A stretch of 64,000 nt of DNA from Fundidesulfovibrio putealis DSM 16056 (GTDB lineage: Bacteria > Desulfobacterota > Desulfovibrionia > Desulfovibrionales > Desulfovibrionaceae). Shown here in pieces: positions 1-10,311 of this stretch (its first letter is position 1; every line of letters begins with the position of its first letter). Location: positions 434,001-498,000 of the forward strand of contig NZ_AUBQ01000003.1 in assembly GCF_000429325.1 (NCBI RefSeq), given 5' to 3'. The notes beneath the pieces were generated by a model that saw nothing but the letters and a program-made list of their open reading frames with translations, did no database searches and had not been told where the DNA came from. The position numbers and the translations under genes were made by a program.

Positions 1-1657
1 TGCGGAATCCCGGGAGCACTCCGGGCTTGATCTGGCACTTCACGCGGATGGAGCGGCCAACCAGGGCGCTGTCCTCCACCATGTTGAAGGACTGGGCCTC
101 AACGGTCTCCACCAGGGCATCCGGGTCGTGGATGCTGGCGTTGTCCAGATGCCCGCGCAGGAAGCGGGCGGCGTCGTCCTGGGCCTGTGCGAGGTCGTAG
201 TCGGCGTCGATCTCCTCTTCCACGTCAAGGCCGGGGATGAGCATGCGCCCGCGCTGGGTGTCGGCGAAAAGTTCTGCCGAGAGGGTCGGGCGCGACAGGG
301 CCGCGCCGATGGCGTTGGCCACGGCGTAGCTCTCCGGCACGACCACGTCTTCGGGGAAGGATTCGGCCAGGAGCCCTGCAATGGCCTGGGCCGGGCCGCC
401 CATCACGTACACGGTGCGCGGGATCAGGCGCTTGCCGTCAAGAAGCTCGTAGATGGTGTAGACGGGGCGGTCGTTCACGGCGCGGGTCAGGTCGATGACT
501 GCGGCGCGGATGGAGGTGACGGCGGCCAGGGCAGCGTCCTGGGCCAGGGTGCGCCCGTCCGTGCCGTGTCTGGCGGCCATCTCGTTCAGGCCACGGCGCG
601 AGGCGGAAACGTCGCCCAATTCGGCTGCGCCCAGCACGTTCAGCGCGTCGGTGAGGGTGGGGTGCTGCCCTCCCTCGGCCATGCAGGGGCCGAGCCTGCG
701 CGGGCCGACGCGGACCTGGCCCTCCAGCACGGTGATTGCCGAGTCGCCCCCGATGCCGATGGAGCGGCTCTTGAGGGCGCGCACCAGGGTGGGCAGCCCG
801 GAGATGACCGCGCCTTCCGGCTCGATGAGCGGCGCGCCGTCGGCGAAGAGGGCGATGTCGGTGGTGGTGCCGCCGATGTCCAGGATGACCGAGTCCTGGG
901 CGATGTCGCACACGGCGATGATGCCCATGACCGAGGCGGCCGGGCCGGACAGGATGGACTCCACGGGAAAGGTGCGCGACATGGAGAGCGGCATGGTGCC
1001 GCCGTCGGCCTTGAGGATGTTCACCTGGGCGCTCAGGCCGAACTCCAGGGCGCAGCGCTGCACGGCGTCCGCGAAGCGGTTGAACACCCGCCAGACCGAG
1101 GCGTTGTAGGCGGCGGTGTGGATGCGCCGCCCGAAGCCAAGCTGGCCGGAAAATTCGTGCCCGCAGCTGACGAAGTCAGCCTGCGGATGCACTACCGCGC
1201 GAAGCGCCTCCTCGAAATCCGGATTGCGCGGCGAGAACTTGCCCACGCAGGCGTACACGCTGATTCCGGCGTCCTTGCAGTGGGCGGCGTGCTGGCGGGC
1301 AACGGCCTCGTCCAGGGGGGAGGTGACGCGGCCCCGGTGGTCGGTGGCTCCGGGGATGATGCGGAAGTGCTGGCCCACGGCGTAGGCGCGCGCGTCGATG
1401 CCCGGCCCCGAGGCCACGAACACGCCCACAGGCTCGGTGCGGCCCTCGACGATGGCGTTGGTGGACAGGGTGGTGGACAGGTTCAGGCGGGTGATGGGCG
1501 CACCCTGGGCCTTGGGCACGATCAAGCCCAGAACCTCGCGGATGGACGACATCAGGTCCGCGTGGTTCGTCTTGGCCTTGGCCCAGGCTTTCAGACCATC
1601 CGTCCCCACAAGAACGGCGTCCGTGTGCGTGCCCCCCACGTCTATGCCTAGCAGCAT
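1..1657 (-). CDS. Hydantoinase/oxoprolinase family protein (3' end beyond window)
   Basis: I translated this by hand from an ATG at 1657; the frame stays open to the left edge (about 552 codons), so the C-terminus is missing. The N-terminus carries GIDVGGTHTDA (residues 4-14) and a second phosphate-binding motif DIGGTTTDIA lies near residue 260. This pair is the ASKHA ATPase signature of the HyuA/OplA hydantoinase family, which hydrolyses cyclic amides such as hydantoins or 5-oxoproline with ATP. A later MGGPAQAI motif near residue 420 fits the adenosine-binding part. Family is secure but substrate is not; no HyuB-type partner is visible because the downstream side is outside the window. The 174-bp gap to nupC holds a perfect palindrome that may be an operator. 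Confidence 0.85.
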   Translation of the reverse strand, partial: MLLGIDVGGTHTDAVLVGTDGLKAWAKAKTNHADLMSSIREVLGLIVPKAQGAPITRLNLSTTLSTNAIVEGRTEPVGVFVASGPGIDARAYAVGQHFRIIPGATDHRGRVTSPLDEAVARQHAAHCKDAGISVYACVGKFSPRNPDFEEALRAVVHPQADFVSCGHEFSGQLGFGRRIHTAAYNASVWRVFNRFADAVQRCALEFGLSAQVNILKADGGTMPLSMSRTFPVESILSGPAASVMGIIAVCDIAQDSVILDIGGTTTDIALFADGAPLIEPEGAVISGLPTLVRALKSRSIGIGGDSAITVLEGQVRVGPRRLGPCMAEGGQHPTLTDALNVLGAAELGDVSASRRGLNEMAARHGTDGRTLAQDAALAAVTSIRAAVIDLTRAVNDRPVYTIYELLDGKRLIPRTVYVMGGPAQAIAGLLAESFPEDVVVPESYAVANAIGAALSRPTLSAELFADTQRGRMLIPGLDVEEEIDADYDLAQAQDDAARFLRGHLDNASIHDPDALVETVEAQSFNMVEDSALVGRSIRVKCQIKPGVLPGFR

Positions 1658-1791
1658 GGGTTCGATCTAGCACGAAAAATTCCCGAACACCATTGCCGCG
1701 AAGGGGGGCTTTCGATTTTCCTGGCCAGCATGGCGAGCTCAGCTGGCGTTCACACAAGATATGAACCCAAACCAAGAGAACCATATGTTTT

Positions 1792-1825
1792 GTTCGTGAA
1801 AACCATGTTCATGGTTTTCACGAAC
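1792..1825. repeat. Perfect 34-bp palindrome (operator or terminator candidate)
   Basis: GTTCGTGAAAACCATG (1792-1807) is followed by TT and then its exact reverse complement (1810-1825). It sits 7 bp past the nupC stop and 135 bp before the hydantoinase start, both on the minus strand. No T-run follows it on the minus strand, so an operator or a paused hairpin seems more likely than a classic terminator. A smaller GTTCA-N9-TGAAC repeat lies nearby at about 1748-1766. Confidence 0.6.
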
Positions 1826-1831
1826 GCGGCG

Positions 1832-3073
1832 TTACGGGAAGAGCACTCCGACCACGGTGCCGGTCATGAGGGAGGCGATGAAGCCTGCGGCCAGGGCGCG
1901 CATGGACAATTCGGCGATCTCGGTGCGCCGCTCCGGGCACAGCGCGCCGATGCCGCCGATCAGGATGCCCACGCTGCCGAAGTTGGCGAAGCTGCACATG
2001 GCGTAGGCCAGGATGAGCCGGGTGCGCTCACCCAGCGCGCCTGATGGCAGGTTGGCCATGTCGATGAAGGCGATGAACTCGTTCAGGACGACCTTGGTGC
2101 CAAGCAGGCTCCCGGCGGTCTGGGCCTCCTGCCAGGGAACGCCCAACAGCCAGGCAACAGGGGCCAGCAGCCAGCCCAGCACCCGCTGCAGGGTGAGCGG
2201 CGCGCCTCCGGCGTGGGGAAAGAGGTCCAGCCCGATGTTCACGAGCTTCACCAGGGCGATGAAGGCGATGAGCATGGCGACGATGTTCAGGAGCAGCTGC
2301 AGGCCGTCCCAGGTGCCGCGCGCCACGGCGTCCATGGCTCCGGTGGCCGGAGAGGGCGGGATGTCCTGGCCCAGCGTCGGGGTTTGGGTCTCAGGCAGCA
2401 TGACCGCCGCGATGGCCAGGGCAGCAGGAGCGTGGATGACGGACGCCGTCAGGATGTGGCCCAGCGCGTCCGGGATGACGCCGCCAAGCACGGCGGCGTA
2501 GAGCATGAGCATGGTCCCTGCGATGCAGGATAGGCCGGTGGCCATGAGGGCGAACAGTTCGCTGCGGGTCATCTGGACAAGATAGGGCCTAATCAGCAGC
2601 GGCGCCTCGATCATGCCCAGGAGCACGTTGCCCGCCGCGCCGACGCCAAGCGCCCCGCCGATGCCCAGGCTCTTTTGCAGCACCCAGGAGAAGCCGCGAA
2701 CCACGCGGGGCAGGATGCGCCAGTAGTAGAACAGCGAGGTGAGGGCCGCGATGACGATGACCAGCGGCAAGGCCTGAAAGGCCAGGATGAAGCCCGCACC
2801 GGGCCGGGGCTCGGCAAAGGGCAGGGGGCCGCCGCCCACGTAGCCGAACACGAAGGTCGTGCCCGCGCGGGTGGCGTCCTCCATGGCCAGGACGATCTTG
2901 TTCAGCGCCATGAACACGCCGGAGAACACCGGGACTTTCAGCATGAGGCCCGCGATGGCGAACTGGAGCGCCACGCCGCCGAGCAGCATGCGCCAGGGGA
3001 AGCGCCTGCGGTTTACGCTTAGTAGCCAGGCCAGAAAGACCAGGACGCACAGACCGAAGGCGCTTTGCAGCAC
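1832..3073 (-). CDS. NupC-type concentrative nucleoside transporter
   Basis: This 413-residue inner-membrane protein looks like a full-length CNT/NupC symporter, which takes up nucleosides with H+ or Na+. The N-terminus (LFLAWLLS-like helix followed by NRRRFPWR), the GTTFVFGYVGGG segment near residues 71-82, and conserved stretches such as LLGTKVVLNEFIA and ALCPERRTEIAELSMRALAAG are characteristic. The start is a GTG at 3073 with GGGAG six bases upstream. It is followed on the same strand by the hydantoinase gene, which would fit salvage of nitrogen heterocycles, but the link is only positional. Confidence 0.88.
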   Translation of the reverse strand: MLQSAFGLCVLVFLAWLLSVNRRRFPWRMLLGGVALQFAIAGLMLKVPVFSGVFMALNKIVLAMEDATRAGTTFVFGYVGGGPLPFAEPRPGAGFILAFQALPLVIVIAALTSLFYYWRILPRVVRGFSWVLQKSLGIGGALGVGAAGNVLLGMIEAPLLIRPYLVQMTRSELFALMATGLSCIAGTMLMLYAAVLGGVIPDALGHILTASVIHAPAALAIAAVMLPETQTPTLGQDIPPSPATGAMDAVARGTWDGLQLLLNIVAMLIAFIALVKLVNIGLDLFPHAGGAPLTLQRVLGWLLAPVAWLLGVPWQEAQTAGSLLGTKVVLNEFIAFIDMANLPSGALGERTRLILAYAMCSFANFGSVGILIGGIGALCPERRTEIAELSMRALAAGFIASLMTGTVVGVLFP

Positions 3074-3158
3074 GAGGAACTCCCGGTTGCTGAGGTGATG
3101 ATTGGCGGGGCTGCGCCCCGCACCCAGGCAGGGTCAGGATGCACCGGGCCTGCACCCG

Positions 3159-3239
3159 CCAGGGGCCCAAAGAGGATCATTCCCCTGGACCCTCAACAGG
3201 CTTCGCGCCCATCAGGGTGAACGCTGATGGACGCGAAGC
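3159..3239. repeat. Two intergenic hairpins between gatA and nupC
   Basis: CCAGGGG (3159-3165) pairs with CCCCTGG (3182-3188). GCTTCGCG (3200-3207) pairs with CGCGAAGC (3232-3239), with ATCAG/CTGAT extending the stem inside. They lie downstream of gatA on the minus strand and probably help end the gatA transcript. The second hairpin shares its right arm with the dispersed repeat that follows. Confidence 0.5.
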
Positions 3240-3285
3240 TATAAAGGATTCCAAAGGAACTTGTTCCTTTGGCCGCCGGAGGCAT
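3230..3285. repeat. Dispersed palindromic intergenic repeat, copy A
   Basis: This is one of three near-identical copies (others at 10970 and 55640) of a sequence running from GACGCGAAGCTATA to GGCCGCCGGAGGCAT. Its core CCAAAGGAAC (3251-3260) and GTTCCTTTGG (3263-3272) is a perfect inverted repeat with a 2-base centre. It lies just beyond the gatA stop codon. Its position at gene ends in all copies suggests a terminator or REP-like role. Confidence 0.75.
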
Positions 3286-3294
3286 CTGAAACTC

Positions 3295-4767
<1,473 letters not shown>

Positions 4768-4778
4768 TATCTGAATCC

Positions 4779-5069
4779 TTACCCGGAGACGATCTTGGGG
4801 ACGACGAAGAAGCGGCCGTCGGTGTCGGGCGCTCCGGCCAGGATGTCGGCGCGCTCGCAGGTCTTCATGGCCACGTCCATGCGCAGCGGCGTGGGGTGCT
4901 CCACGGGGCTGTAGAGCGGCTCGACTCCTTCGGTTTCGCAGGAGGCCAGCGTGTCCATGTAGGAGAGGATGTCGCCCATCTGGGCGGCCAGGCGTTCCAG
5001 TTCGGATTCCGGCAGCCGAAGGCGCGCCAGCGTGGCCACCTTGGCGGCCTGATCCGGGGTGAAAGTCAT
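4779..5069 (-). CDS. gatC: Asp-tRNA(Asn)/Glu-tRNA(Gln) amidotransferase subunit C
   Basis: GatC is a 96-residue stabilising belt between GatA and GatB. The N-terminus [19 protein letters not shown] and the later LSYMDTL and C-terminal [11 protein letters not shown] match the family, including the usual final PKIV-type tail. The ATG at 5069 overlaps the TGA of the upstream acyltransferase in an ATGA junction, so translation is likely coupled. A longer open frame extends upstream to 6059 but it only reads through the acyltransferase out of frame. Confidence 0.93.
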   Translation of the reverse strand: MTFTPDQAAKVATLARLRLPESELERLAAQMGDILSYMDTLASCETEGVEPLYSPVEHPTPLRMDVAMKTCERADILAGAPDTDGRFFVVPKIVSG

Positions 5070-6139
5070 GAGGATGCTCCTTGGATGGCGGACGAAGGCT
5101 TGATAGCCGCTGACGGCCCGTTTCGCAAGTTTTGCAAAAACCGGGGGCGCTCGAAAAATACGTGCAGGAACCCGGCGAACACGGCGGAGAAGATGAGGCT
5201 CAGGGCGTAGTGCGAGGCGATGGCCTGCACGGAGTGCAGCTCCCCCTGGAGGATGGAGCGCGACAGCCTGAACCCCCAGGTGGTGTGAATCAGGAAGAAG
5301 GGCAGGGCCACCGCGCCGAAATAGCGCAGCAGCGGATGCGAGAGCAGGCGCGTGGCCCGGGTGGTCAGGCGCGAGATGTCCGTTGGCGCGTGCGCCAGGA
5401 TAGCCATGGCCAAAAAGGCCCGCACCGGCAGCGGAAGCGGCAGGAGCGCCACACCTGCGCCAGCCAGCAGCAGCAGGCCCGGGTAGGCGAATTTCCCTTT
5501 CAGCTCGCCGTCTTTCAGGACGTGCCAACCCGTGCGGGACACCAGCAGCGCCAGGGTGAATCCCCACGGGTAATTGGTCCCGAAGAGCAGCGCCAGCTCC
5601 GCGACGGTGAACGCGGCCTTGACCATGGTCCGATGCCGGTCCGAGGCGAGGGCTTCCGCCGCGCTGGAGGCGAAAACCAGGAGTTTGTAGGCCAGGATCA
5701 CGCCCAGGAAGGAAGTGAACGGCGGAAAGCCCGGGGGGGCGTCCAGAAAGATCAGGATATTGCCCACGGCGCGCAAGTCCAGTCCGGAATAGCTGACGGT
5801 AGGCAGGATCGCGACCAGATAGACGCTGTATATGCGCGCGAAAGCGCTCCACAGGCGGGCGAGCGGCGCGTCCCTGCCGGACTGCTTCCAGGTGAGCAGG
5901 AAGCCGCACAGCAGCCCGGCCACCACCGGGGCCAGCTCGCCAGGGGCCAGGGCGTAGCGAACCGCGTCCAAGGCCGAAGCCAGCCAGGGCTTGCCCTCGG
6001 TTATGCGCGAGAGCTTGGCCGGGTCGAACTGGGCGTAGAAGCTCCAGTGGAAGAACCACAGCGCCGCCGCGCCGCGCAGGCCCTGCAAGGCGGGGATGTA
6101 ATCGTCCCGGTAGAGGAAGGTGCGCCCGAGCCAGTGCAC
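5066..6139 (-). CDS. Membrane acyltransferase (acyltransferase-3/OafA family), second of pair
   Basis: The protein has about 357 residues with many hydrophobic segments and begins with [23 protein letters not shown]. This is the family motif (x-LRG-x-A...H) in which the histidine is thought to be catalytic. Such enzymes move acyl groups onto glycans or lipids at the inner membrane. I chose the GTG at 6139, two bases after the stop of the preceding gene, with GAGG upstream; the in-frame ATG at 6199 would overlap that gene by 59 bp and adds a non-conserved Cys/Ser-rich tail. It is a divergent paralogue of the 6141-7418 gene and is coupled to gatC. Substrate unknown. Confidence 0.8.
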   Translation of the reverse strand: MHWLGRTFLYRDDYIPALQGLRGAAALWFFHWSFYAQFDPAKLSRITEGKPWLASALDAVRYALAPGELAPVVAGLLCGFLLTWKQSGRDAPLARLWSAFARIYSVYLVAILPTVSYSGLDLRAVGNILIFLDAPPGFPPFTSFLGVILAYKLLVFASSAAEALASDRHRTMVKAAFTVAELALLFGTNYPWGFTLALLVSRTGWHVLKDGELKGKFAYPGLLLLAGAGVALLPLPLPVRAFLAMAILAHAPTDISRLTTRATRLLSHPLLRYFGAVALPFFLIHTTWGFRLSRSILQGELHSVQAIASHYALSLIFSAVFAGFLHVFFERPRFLQNLRNGPSAAIKPSSAIQGASS

Positions 6140-6140
6140 G

Positions 6141-7418
6141 TCAGCGCCTCGTGAAGTAGAAGCGTTCCAGGTGCATGTACAGGAAGGCAGCCAGCGCAAA
6201 CGACAGGCCCAGGCTCAGGGAGTAGTGCAGGGTCAGTCCGGCCAGCGAGGCGGGAGCGCCGAACAAGCTGTTGGCCAGGGGCAGGCCCCATTGGGTGTGC
6301 AGCAGAAACAGCGAATAGCTCACCGCGCCCAGGCAGCGCAGCGGCTCCCAGGCGAAGAGGCCGCCTGCTGTCGGCGGGGCCGTCGTTGCTGCGCCTGTGG
6401 GCGCTGGCAGGGATTTCGAGGCGTCCGGTTCAGCATGGTCTGCCCCGGAAGTTTCCGGGGCCGGGGGAGCCTGCCGGGCATTGACGAACGAGGCCACCAG
6501 CACGGCCACGCACAGGTCGAAGGCGATGAAGTAGGCCAGGGCCAATGCGGGCGACATGGCCGAGAGCGTGCCCACGAAGTCGCGCGACCACAGCCAGCAG
6601 CCAAGGGCCAGCACGCCAAGCCCGAGAGGCCAGATTCCGGGCGGAATCATCGCGAACAGTCTGCGCCCGCGCGGATCGGCGCGCAGCATGGCCAGCCCGA
6701 TGCCCACGAAGAATCCCGCGAAGCGCCAGTCAGAGAGGATGGGCGTCACCCGGAAATACAGGCAGTTGGCGATGAACAGCCCGGTCAGGACCGCCCAGGA
6801 GAGCCAGGGCGGGCGCTGCTCCCCACCTGCGGGACCCAGCGTGAAACGCCGCAGCACGATGAGCCACACGCAGCACAGCAGATAGAAGTACATCTCGTAG
6901 ATCAGCGCCCAGGACACGAAGGTCACCAGCCGGGAGCCGAAGAAATCCAGGAACAGGACGTTGTCCACCACCTCCTTCCAGGTGGCGTTCATCCAGTACA
7001 GGGCCGGGATGTTGATCACCAGCACCACGGGCAAAAGCCGCTTGTAACGCTCCAGCAGGAAGCGCGCGAGGCCGGGGCGTTTTCGCGTAAGCGACCCGTA
7101 GATCAGAAAGCCGGACACCACGAAGAATACGTCCACCCCGTGCGACCCGGAATGCAGGGCGCGCAGCACCTCGTACAGGAAACCTTGCGGCCAGGTGAAG
7201 TAGTTCTGCTCGGAGTACTGGGCGAAAAAATGGACGTTGAAGATCATCAGGCAGGCCAGCCCGCGCAGGCCGTCCAGGCCGGGCACGGCGCGCCCGGCCA
7301 GGGCGAACGGGTCCCGGCCGGACAGGGAGCGCAGGCTCAACCGGCCAGGAAGGATCTCCGGGCGTGCGGTGTCCACGCCCCCTGGGGCGGTCCGGTTCTG
7401 GATACTCGCGCCTGGCAT
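6141..7418 (-). CDS. Membrane acyltransferase (acyltransferase-3/OafA family), first of pair
   Basis: The 425-residue polytopic protein contains VPGLDGLRGLACLMIFNVHFFAQ near residue 45, then HSGSHGVDVFFVVSGFLIYG and FLLERYKRLLPV, the hallmark acyltransferase-3 motifs (GLRG, FF-xSGFL, R-x-xRI/LxP). A long Ala/Pro-rich insert around residues 315-345 is a probable loop. It heads a minus-strand operon with a second acyltransferase, gatC and gatA. An O-acetyl or other acyl transfer onto a surface glycan or lipid is the usual role of the family; no substrate can be read from the sequence. Confidence 0.85.
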   Translation of the reverse strand: MPGASIQNRTAPGGVDTARPEILPGRLSLRSLSGRDPFALAGRAVPGLDGLRGLACLMIFNVHFFAQYSEQNYFTWPQGFLYEVLRALHSGSHGVDVFFVVSGFLIYGSLTRKRPGLARFLLERYKRLLPVVLVINIPALYWMNATWKEVVDNVLFLDFFGSRLVTFVSWALIYEMYFYLLCCVWLIVLRRFTLGPAGGEQRPPWLSWAVLTGLFIANCLYFRVTPILSDWRFAGFFVGIGLAMLRADPRGRRLFAMIPPGIWPLGLGVLALGCWLWSRDFVGTLSAMSPALALAYFIAFDLCVAVLVASFVNARQAPPAPETSGADHAEPDASKSLPAPTGAATTAPPTAGGLFAWEPLRCLGAVSYSLFLLHTQWGLPLANSLFGAPASLAGLTLHYSLSLGLSFALAAFLYMHLERFYFTRR

Positions 7419-7538
7419 GTCAGGCCTGCCTGCGCCGATCGGACAAACCGGGCAGAACGCCTCCCGGCTGTCCGGGGGCGCAATCCGAGTCCCCGCCTGC
7501 GCGGGTCAGGGAAGACTCCCGCAGGCTTTTCGCCCGAC

Positions 7539-9572
7539 TCACTGGGGCTGCTGTTTGGCCTTGAGCGCCTCCAGGCGTTCCCGAAAGCCGTCCTTGTCCA
7601 CCTGGGCGGGGCCGTCGACCGAGGGGCGCAGGAAGAACATGTTCATCTTGGCGTGGCCGCCCGCGTCCCAGGTGATGGGGGCCAGCGCCCACTCCATCTT
7701 TTTGGACGAGTCGTTCAGCCGCTTGCTGATCTCCGAGGGGGCCGAATCCGGGGGCATGGCTCCGGCTCCGGCGGCCAGACGGACGAAGTCGAACCCGAGG
7801 GCCGCCCAGAAATCCGGCTCGCCCTGCTGGGCTTTGGCCATCTGGGCCCTCAGGTCGGACACGGCCCGGACGGGGGACTGCGGCCACCATGCGCCGGGGC
7901 TGAAGGCGTAGCGGTAGTTGGCGGGGCTTATGTTGGTGCGGCTTCCGGGCGTGTTGAACGCGGCGGACCACAGCTGGGGGCCTAAGATCACCAGCGAATC
8001 CGCCTGATAGAACTGGAGCTGGCCGATGATGTGGTCGGCGCGCTGCAACTCGTCGGGGATGAAGATGGCCTGGAAATCCGGACGCGCCGTGAAGCTCTTG
8101 CCGTCGGTGCCGGTGGGCGTCGCCCTGACCATGGTCTTCACGATGTCGCCCCATTTGGGCGCGTCCTGGGGCGGGTAGGCCTGGATGGCAGTGACCTCGG
8201 CCCCGCGCGCGGCAGCGGCGGTGGAGAAGGCGTCGGCCAGACGCTTGCCCATGCGGTCTTCGGGGTAGATCACGCCGAAGCGCTTCACGCCTTCCTCCAC
8301 GGGGATGCCCAGCACGGCGTTGACCTCGTCCTGGGGGCTCCAGAAGAAGCGCCAGATGTGCTTGCCTTCCTCGGCCTCGGCCACTTCCGGCATGAAGGCC
8401 AGGAACACCCTGCGCGAGAGCTCTCCGCTGGCGGGCAGGTTCTTGAAGTAGCTGGAGTGCATGGGGCCGCCCACCAGGGTGACCTCGTGGGGCAGGGCGG
8501 TCAGCTGGTCCACGAAGTTGGGATCGTCGGTGTTTATGATCCGGATGTCCACCTGGACGCCCTGGGCGGCCAGGATGTCTTTGGCGGCGTTGGCTCCGGC
8601 CTGCACCTTGGCGGCCAGGGCGCGAAGCTGCCCGGTCTGGGGGAGGAGCAGGGCCATGGCCACGGTTCCGGGCTTCACGGCGGCAAGATCCTTGTCGGGC
8701 AGGGGCGGGGCGTCCTTGACGGCGCCTGCGGTGGCGGCGGTGAGCCCTTGGGTCAGGATGCGCCCAGGGAGGCCCCGGTCGGCCAGATCCGAGGAGCGCG
8801 AGAGGCTGTCGGCCATGTCCTGCATGCGGGAGCGCTCGGCGGGGTTGGCCACGGTGGCGCGGCGCAAGTCCTCGAAGGCGATCAGGTTGTAGGGGAAAAC
8901 GCTGCGGTTGGCGTTGTTGACCGTGGAGAGAAGGGAAGAGAGGGCCTTGGGCTCGAGCGAGCCGAGCATGCGGGCGGTCTCGGACTCGAACTGGGCGCGC
9001 TCCTTGCGGGAGGGGGCCTTGGCGTGCAGCGTGCGCAGCGACTGGGCGGCCTGGCTGGACAGGTCGCGCGAGGCGTAGCGCTTGGCCAGTTCGATGCCCG
9101 CCGGGCCGGTGAGGTCGAAGGACGCGCCGCGCGTCTGGATGATCTTGGCCAACAGCTCCTCAGCCTGACGCTCGCGCCCGGTGGCGGAGAGCGCCTGCAC
9201 GGAGAGGCTCGTCCATTCCCAGGTGGACTTCACCTTGGGGTCGGTCTGGCCCCAGTTGTCCAAGGCGTCCAGGGCCTCCTGGTAGCGTCCCAGCGTGAGG
9301 GCTGCTCTGGCCGTGCGCTCCAGGGCGATCACCTTGGCCTCGCGGGTGAGGGCCTGGCCTTGCAGCACGAACCCGTAGAGCGTCAGGGCTCGCTCGTACT
9401 TTCCGGCGCGCCAGGCGTCGTCGGCCTTGGCCTGGAGGGCCTGCTGCTCCTGGGCGGAGGCGGGCGGGGCGTCCTTGCCGAAGAAGTCCATTCCGGCGCA
9501 GCCGGACAGGGAGAGAGCGAGGGAGAGCGCCAGGACGGTGAGCAGGGCGCGGAGCGTGCGTGGGGTGTTCAT
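7539..9572 (-). CDS. LpoA-like penicillin-binding-protein activator lipoprotein
   Basis: This 677-residue protein has a lipoprotein signal peptide with lipobox LSGC (C25). Residues about 40-240 are TPR-like helical repeats (ADDAWRAGKYERALTLYG and similar). Residues about 300-670 form a type I periplasmic-binding fold starting TVAMALLLPQTGQLRALAAKVQAGANAAKD. TPR followed by a PBP domain on an outer-membrane lipoprotein is the architecture of LpoA, which activates PBP1A; many delta-proteobacterial homologues carry this name without experimental proof. An orphan ABC amino-acid receptor is less likely given the TPR part and the lack of transporter genes. It stands alone, divergent from the 9727 gene. 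Confidence 0.8.
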   Translation of the reverse strand: MNTPRTLRALLTVLALSLALSLSGCAGMDFFGKDAPPASAQEQQALQAKADDAWRAGKYERALTLYGFVLQGQALTREAKVIALERTARAALTLGRYQEALDALDNWGQTDPKVKSTWEWTSLSVQALSATGRERQAEELLAKIIQTRGASFDLTGPAGIELAKRYASRDLSSQAAQSLRTLHAKAPSRKERAQFESETARMLGSLEPKALSSLLSTVNNANRSVFPYNLIAFEDLRRATVANPAERSRMQDMADSLSRSSDLADRGLPGRILTQGLTAATAGAVKDAPPLPDKDLAAVKPGTVAMALLLPQTGQLRALAAKVQAGANAAKDILAAQGVQVDIRIINTDDPNFVDQLTALPHEVTLVGGPMHSSYFKNLPASGELSRRVFLAFMPEVAEAEEGKHIWRFFWSPQDEVNAVLGIPVEEGVKRFGVIYPEDRMGKRLADAFSTAAAARGAEVTAIQAYPPQDAPKWGDIVKTMVRATPTGTDGKSFTARPDFQAIFIPDELQRADHIIGQLQFYQADSLVILGPQLWSAAFNTPGSRTNISPANYRYAFSPGAWWPQSPVRAVSDLRAQMAKAQQGEPDFWAALGFDFVRLAAGAGAMPPDSAPSEISKRLNDSSKKMEWALAPITWDAGGHAKMNMFFLRPSVDGPAQVDKDGFRERLEALKAKQQPQ

Positions 9573-9672
9573 TGCAGGTAGACCCTTGTGGCGAATGATA
9601 TCGAGATTGCCGCACTCTAGCGCTGTTGGTTCATCAAATCAAGGATTGGGGTATCGGATGCTTCGGGGACCG

Positions 9673-9688
9673 TGGCATCGGGATTGCG
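9673..9688 (+). promoter_or_regulatory. Possible sigma-54 promoter (-24/-12)
   Basis: TGGCATC-N4-TTGCG shows the required GG-N10-GC spacing and differs from the consensus TGGCACG-N4-TTGCW at three defined positions. It lies 39 bp upstream of the C_GCAxxG_C_C gene. No paired upstream activator sites were recognised, so this is weaker than the sites at 14231 and 59896. Confidence 0.4.
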
Positions 9689-9726
9689 AATTTGCCTTTT
9701 GAGCCAGCGCCTGCCACACAAGCCCC

Positions 9727-10242
9727 ATGAACGACGATCTGGTGCAATCCATGGCGGACAGGGCCGAGGCGCTGTTCGCCAACCGAGAGATGTACTGCGG
9801 CGAGGCCATCATGACCGCGCTGAACGAGGGGCTTGGCGGCGGGCTGGAACGCGAGCAGGCCCGGGGCCTTGCCATGGGTTTTGGCGAGGGGATCGGCAAG
9901 GCGGGGTGCCTGTGCGGGGCGCTTGGCGGCGCGGTGCTGGCCGCGTCCTGGTTCCTGTCGCGCGGGCTCGACCCCAGGGATGTGCGCGAGGCCGCGCGCG
10001 AGGTGCACGACCGCTTCAAGAAGGAGCACGGCTCGTCCTGCTGCCGGGTGCTCATAAAACCCGTGAAGGCCGACCCGCCCAAGCATTTTTCGCAATGCAC
10101 GGGCCTTACGCGAAAGGGGGCTGAGCTCGCCGCGCGGGTCATTCTGGAGCGCCTGCCGGAGCTGGCCTCCGGGGCTGCTCCACCCCGCAAACCCTCCCGG
10201 CTGGCCTCGCTTCTGCGCAGGCTGGCGGCGGCGGTGGAATAA
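9727..10242 (+). CDS. C_GCAxxG_C_C family redox-type protein
   Basis: The 171-residue soluble protein has the spaced cysteines of this family: C24 (in YCGEAI), C61 and C63 in GCLCGALGG, C105/C106 in SSCCR, and C124 (QCTG). Members are presumed to bind a metal or act in thiol redox chemistry and are common in anaerobes; no activity is established. The C-terminus adds a short basic helix (PRKPSRLASLLRRLA). A possible sigma-54 promoter lies upstream. Ribosome-binding sequence before the ATG is weak. Confidence 0.85.
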   Translation: MNDDLVQSMADRAEALFANREMYCGEAIMTALNEGLGGGLEREQARGLAMGFGEGIGKAGCLCGALGGAVLAASWFLSRGLDPRDVREAAREVHDRFKKEHGSSCCRVLIKPVKADPPKHFSQCTGLTRKGAELAARVILERLPELASGAAPPRKPSRLASLLRRLAAAVE

Positions 10243-10311
10243 GCGTAAGCCCGTCCGGGGCGGCGGCGGGCAGCCGCCCGCCTGCCAATCCTGCCCTGGG
10301 AAGTGACCTCG

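Noticed and set aside
128-1651. 507-codon forward frame
   Set aside because: Antisense shadow of the hydantoinase gene, whose motifs are unmistakable on the minus strand.
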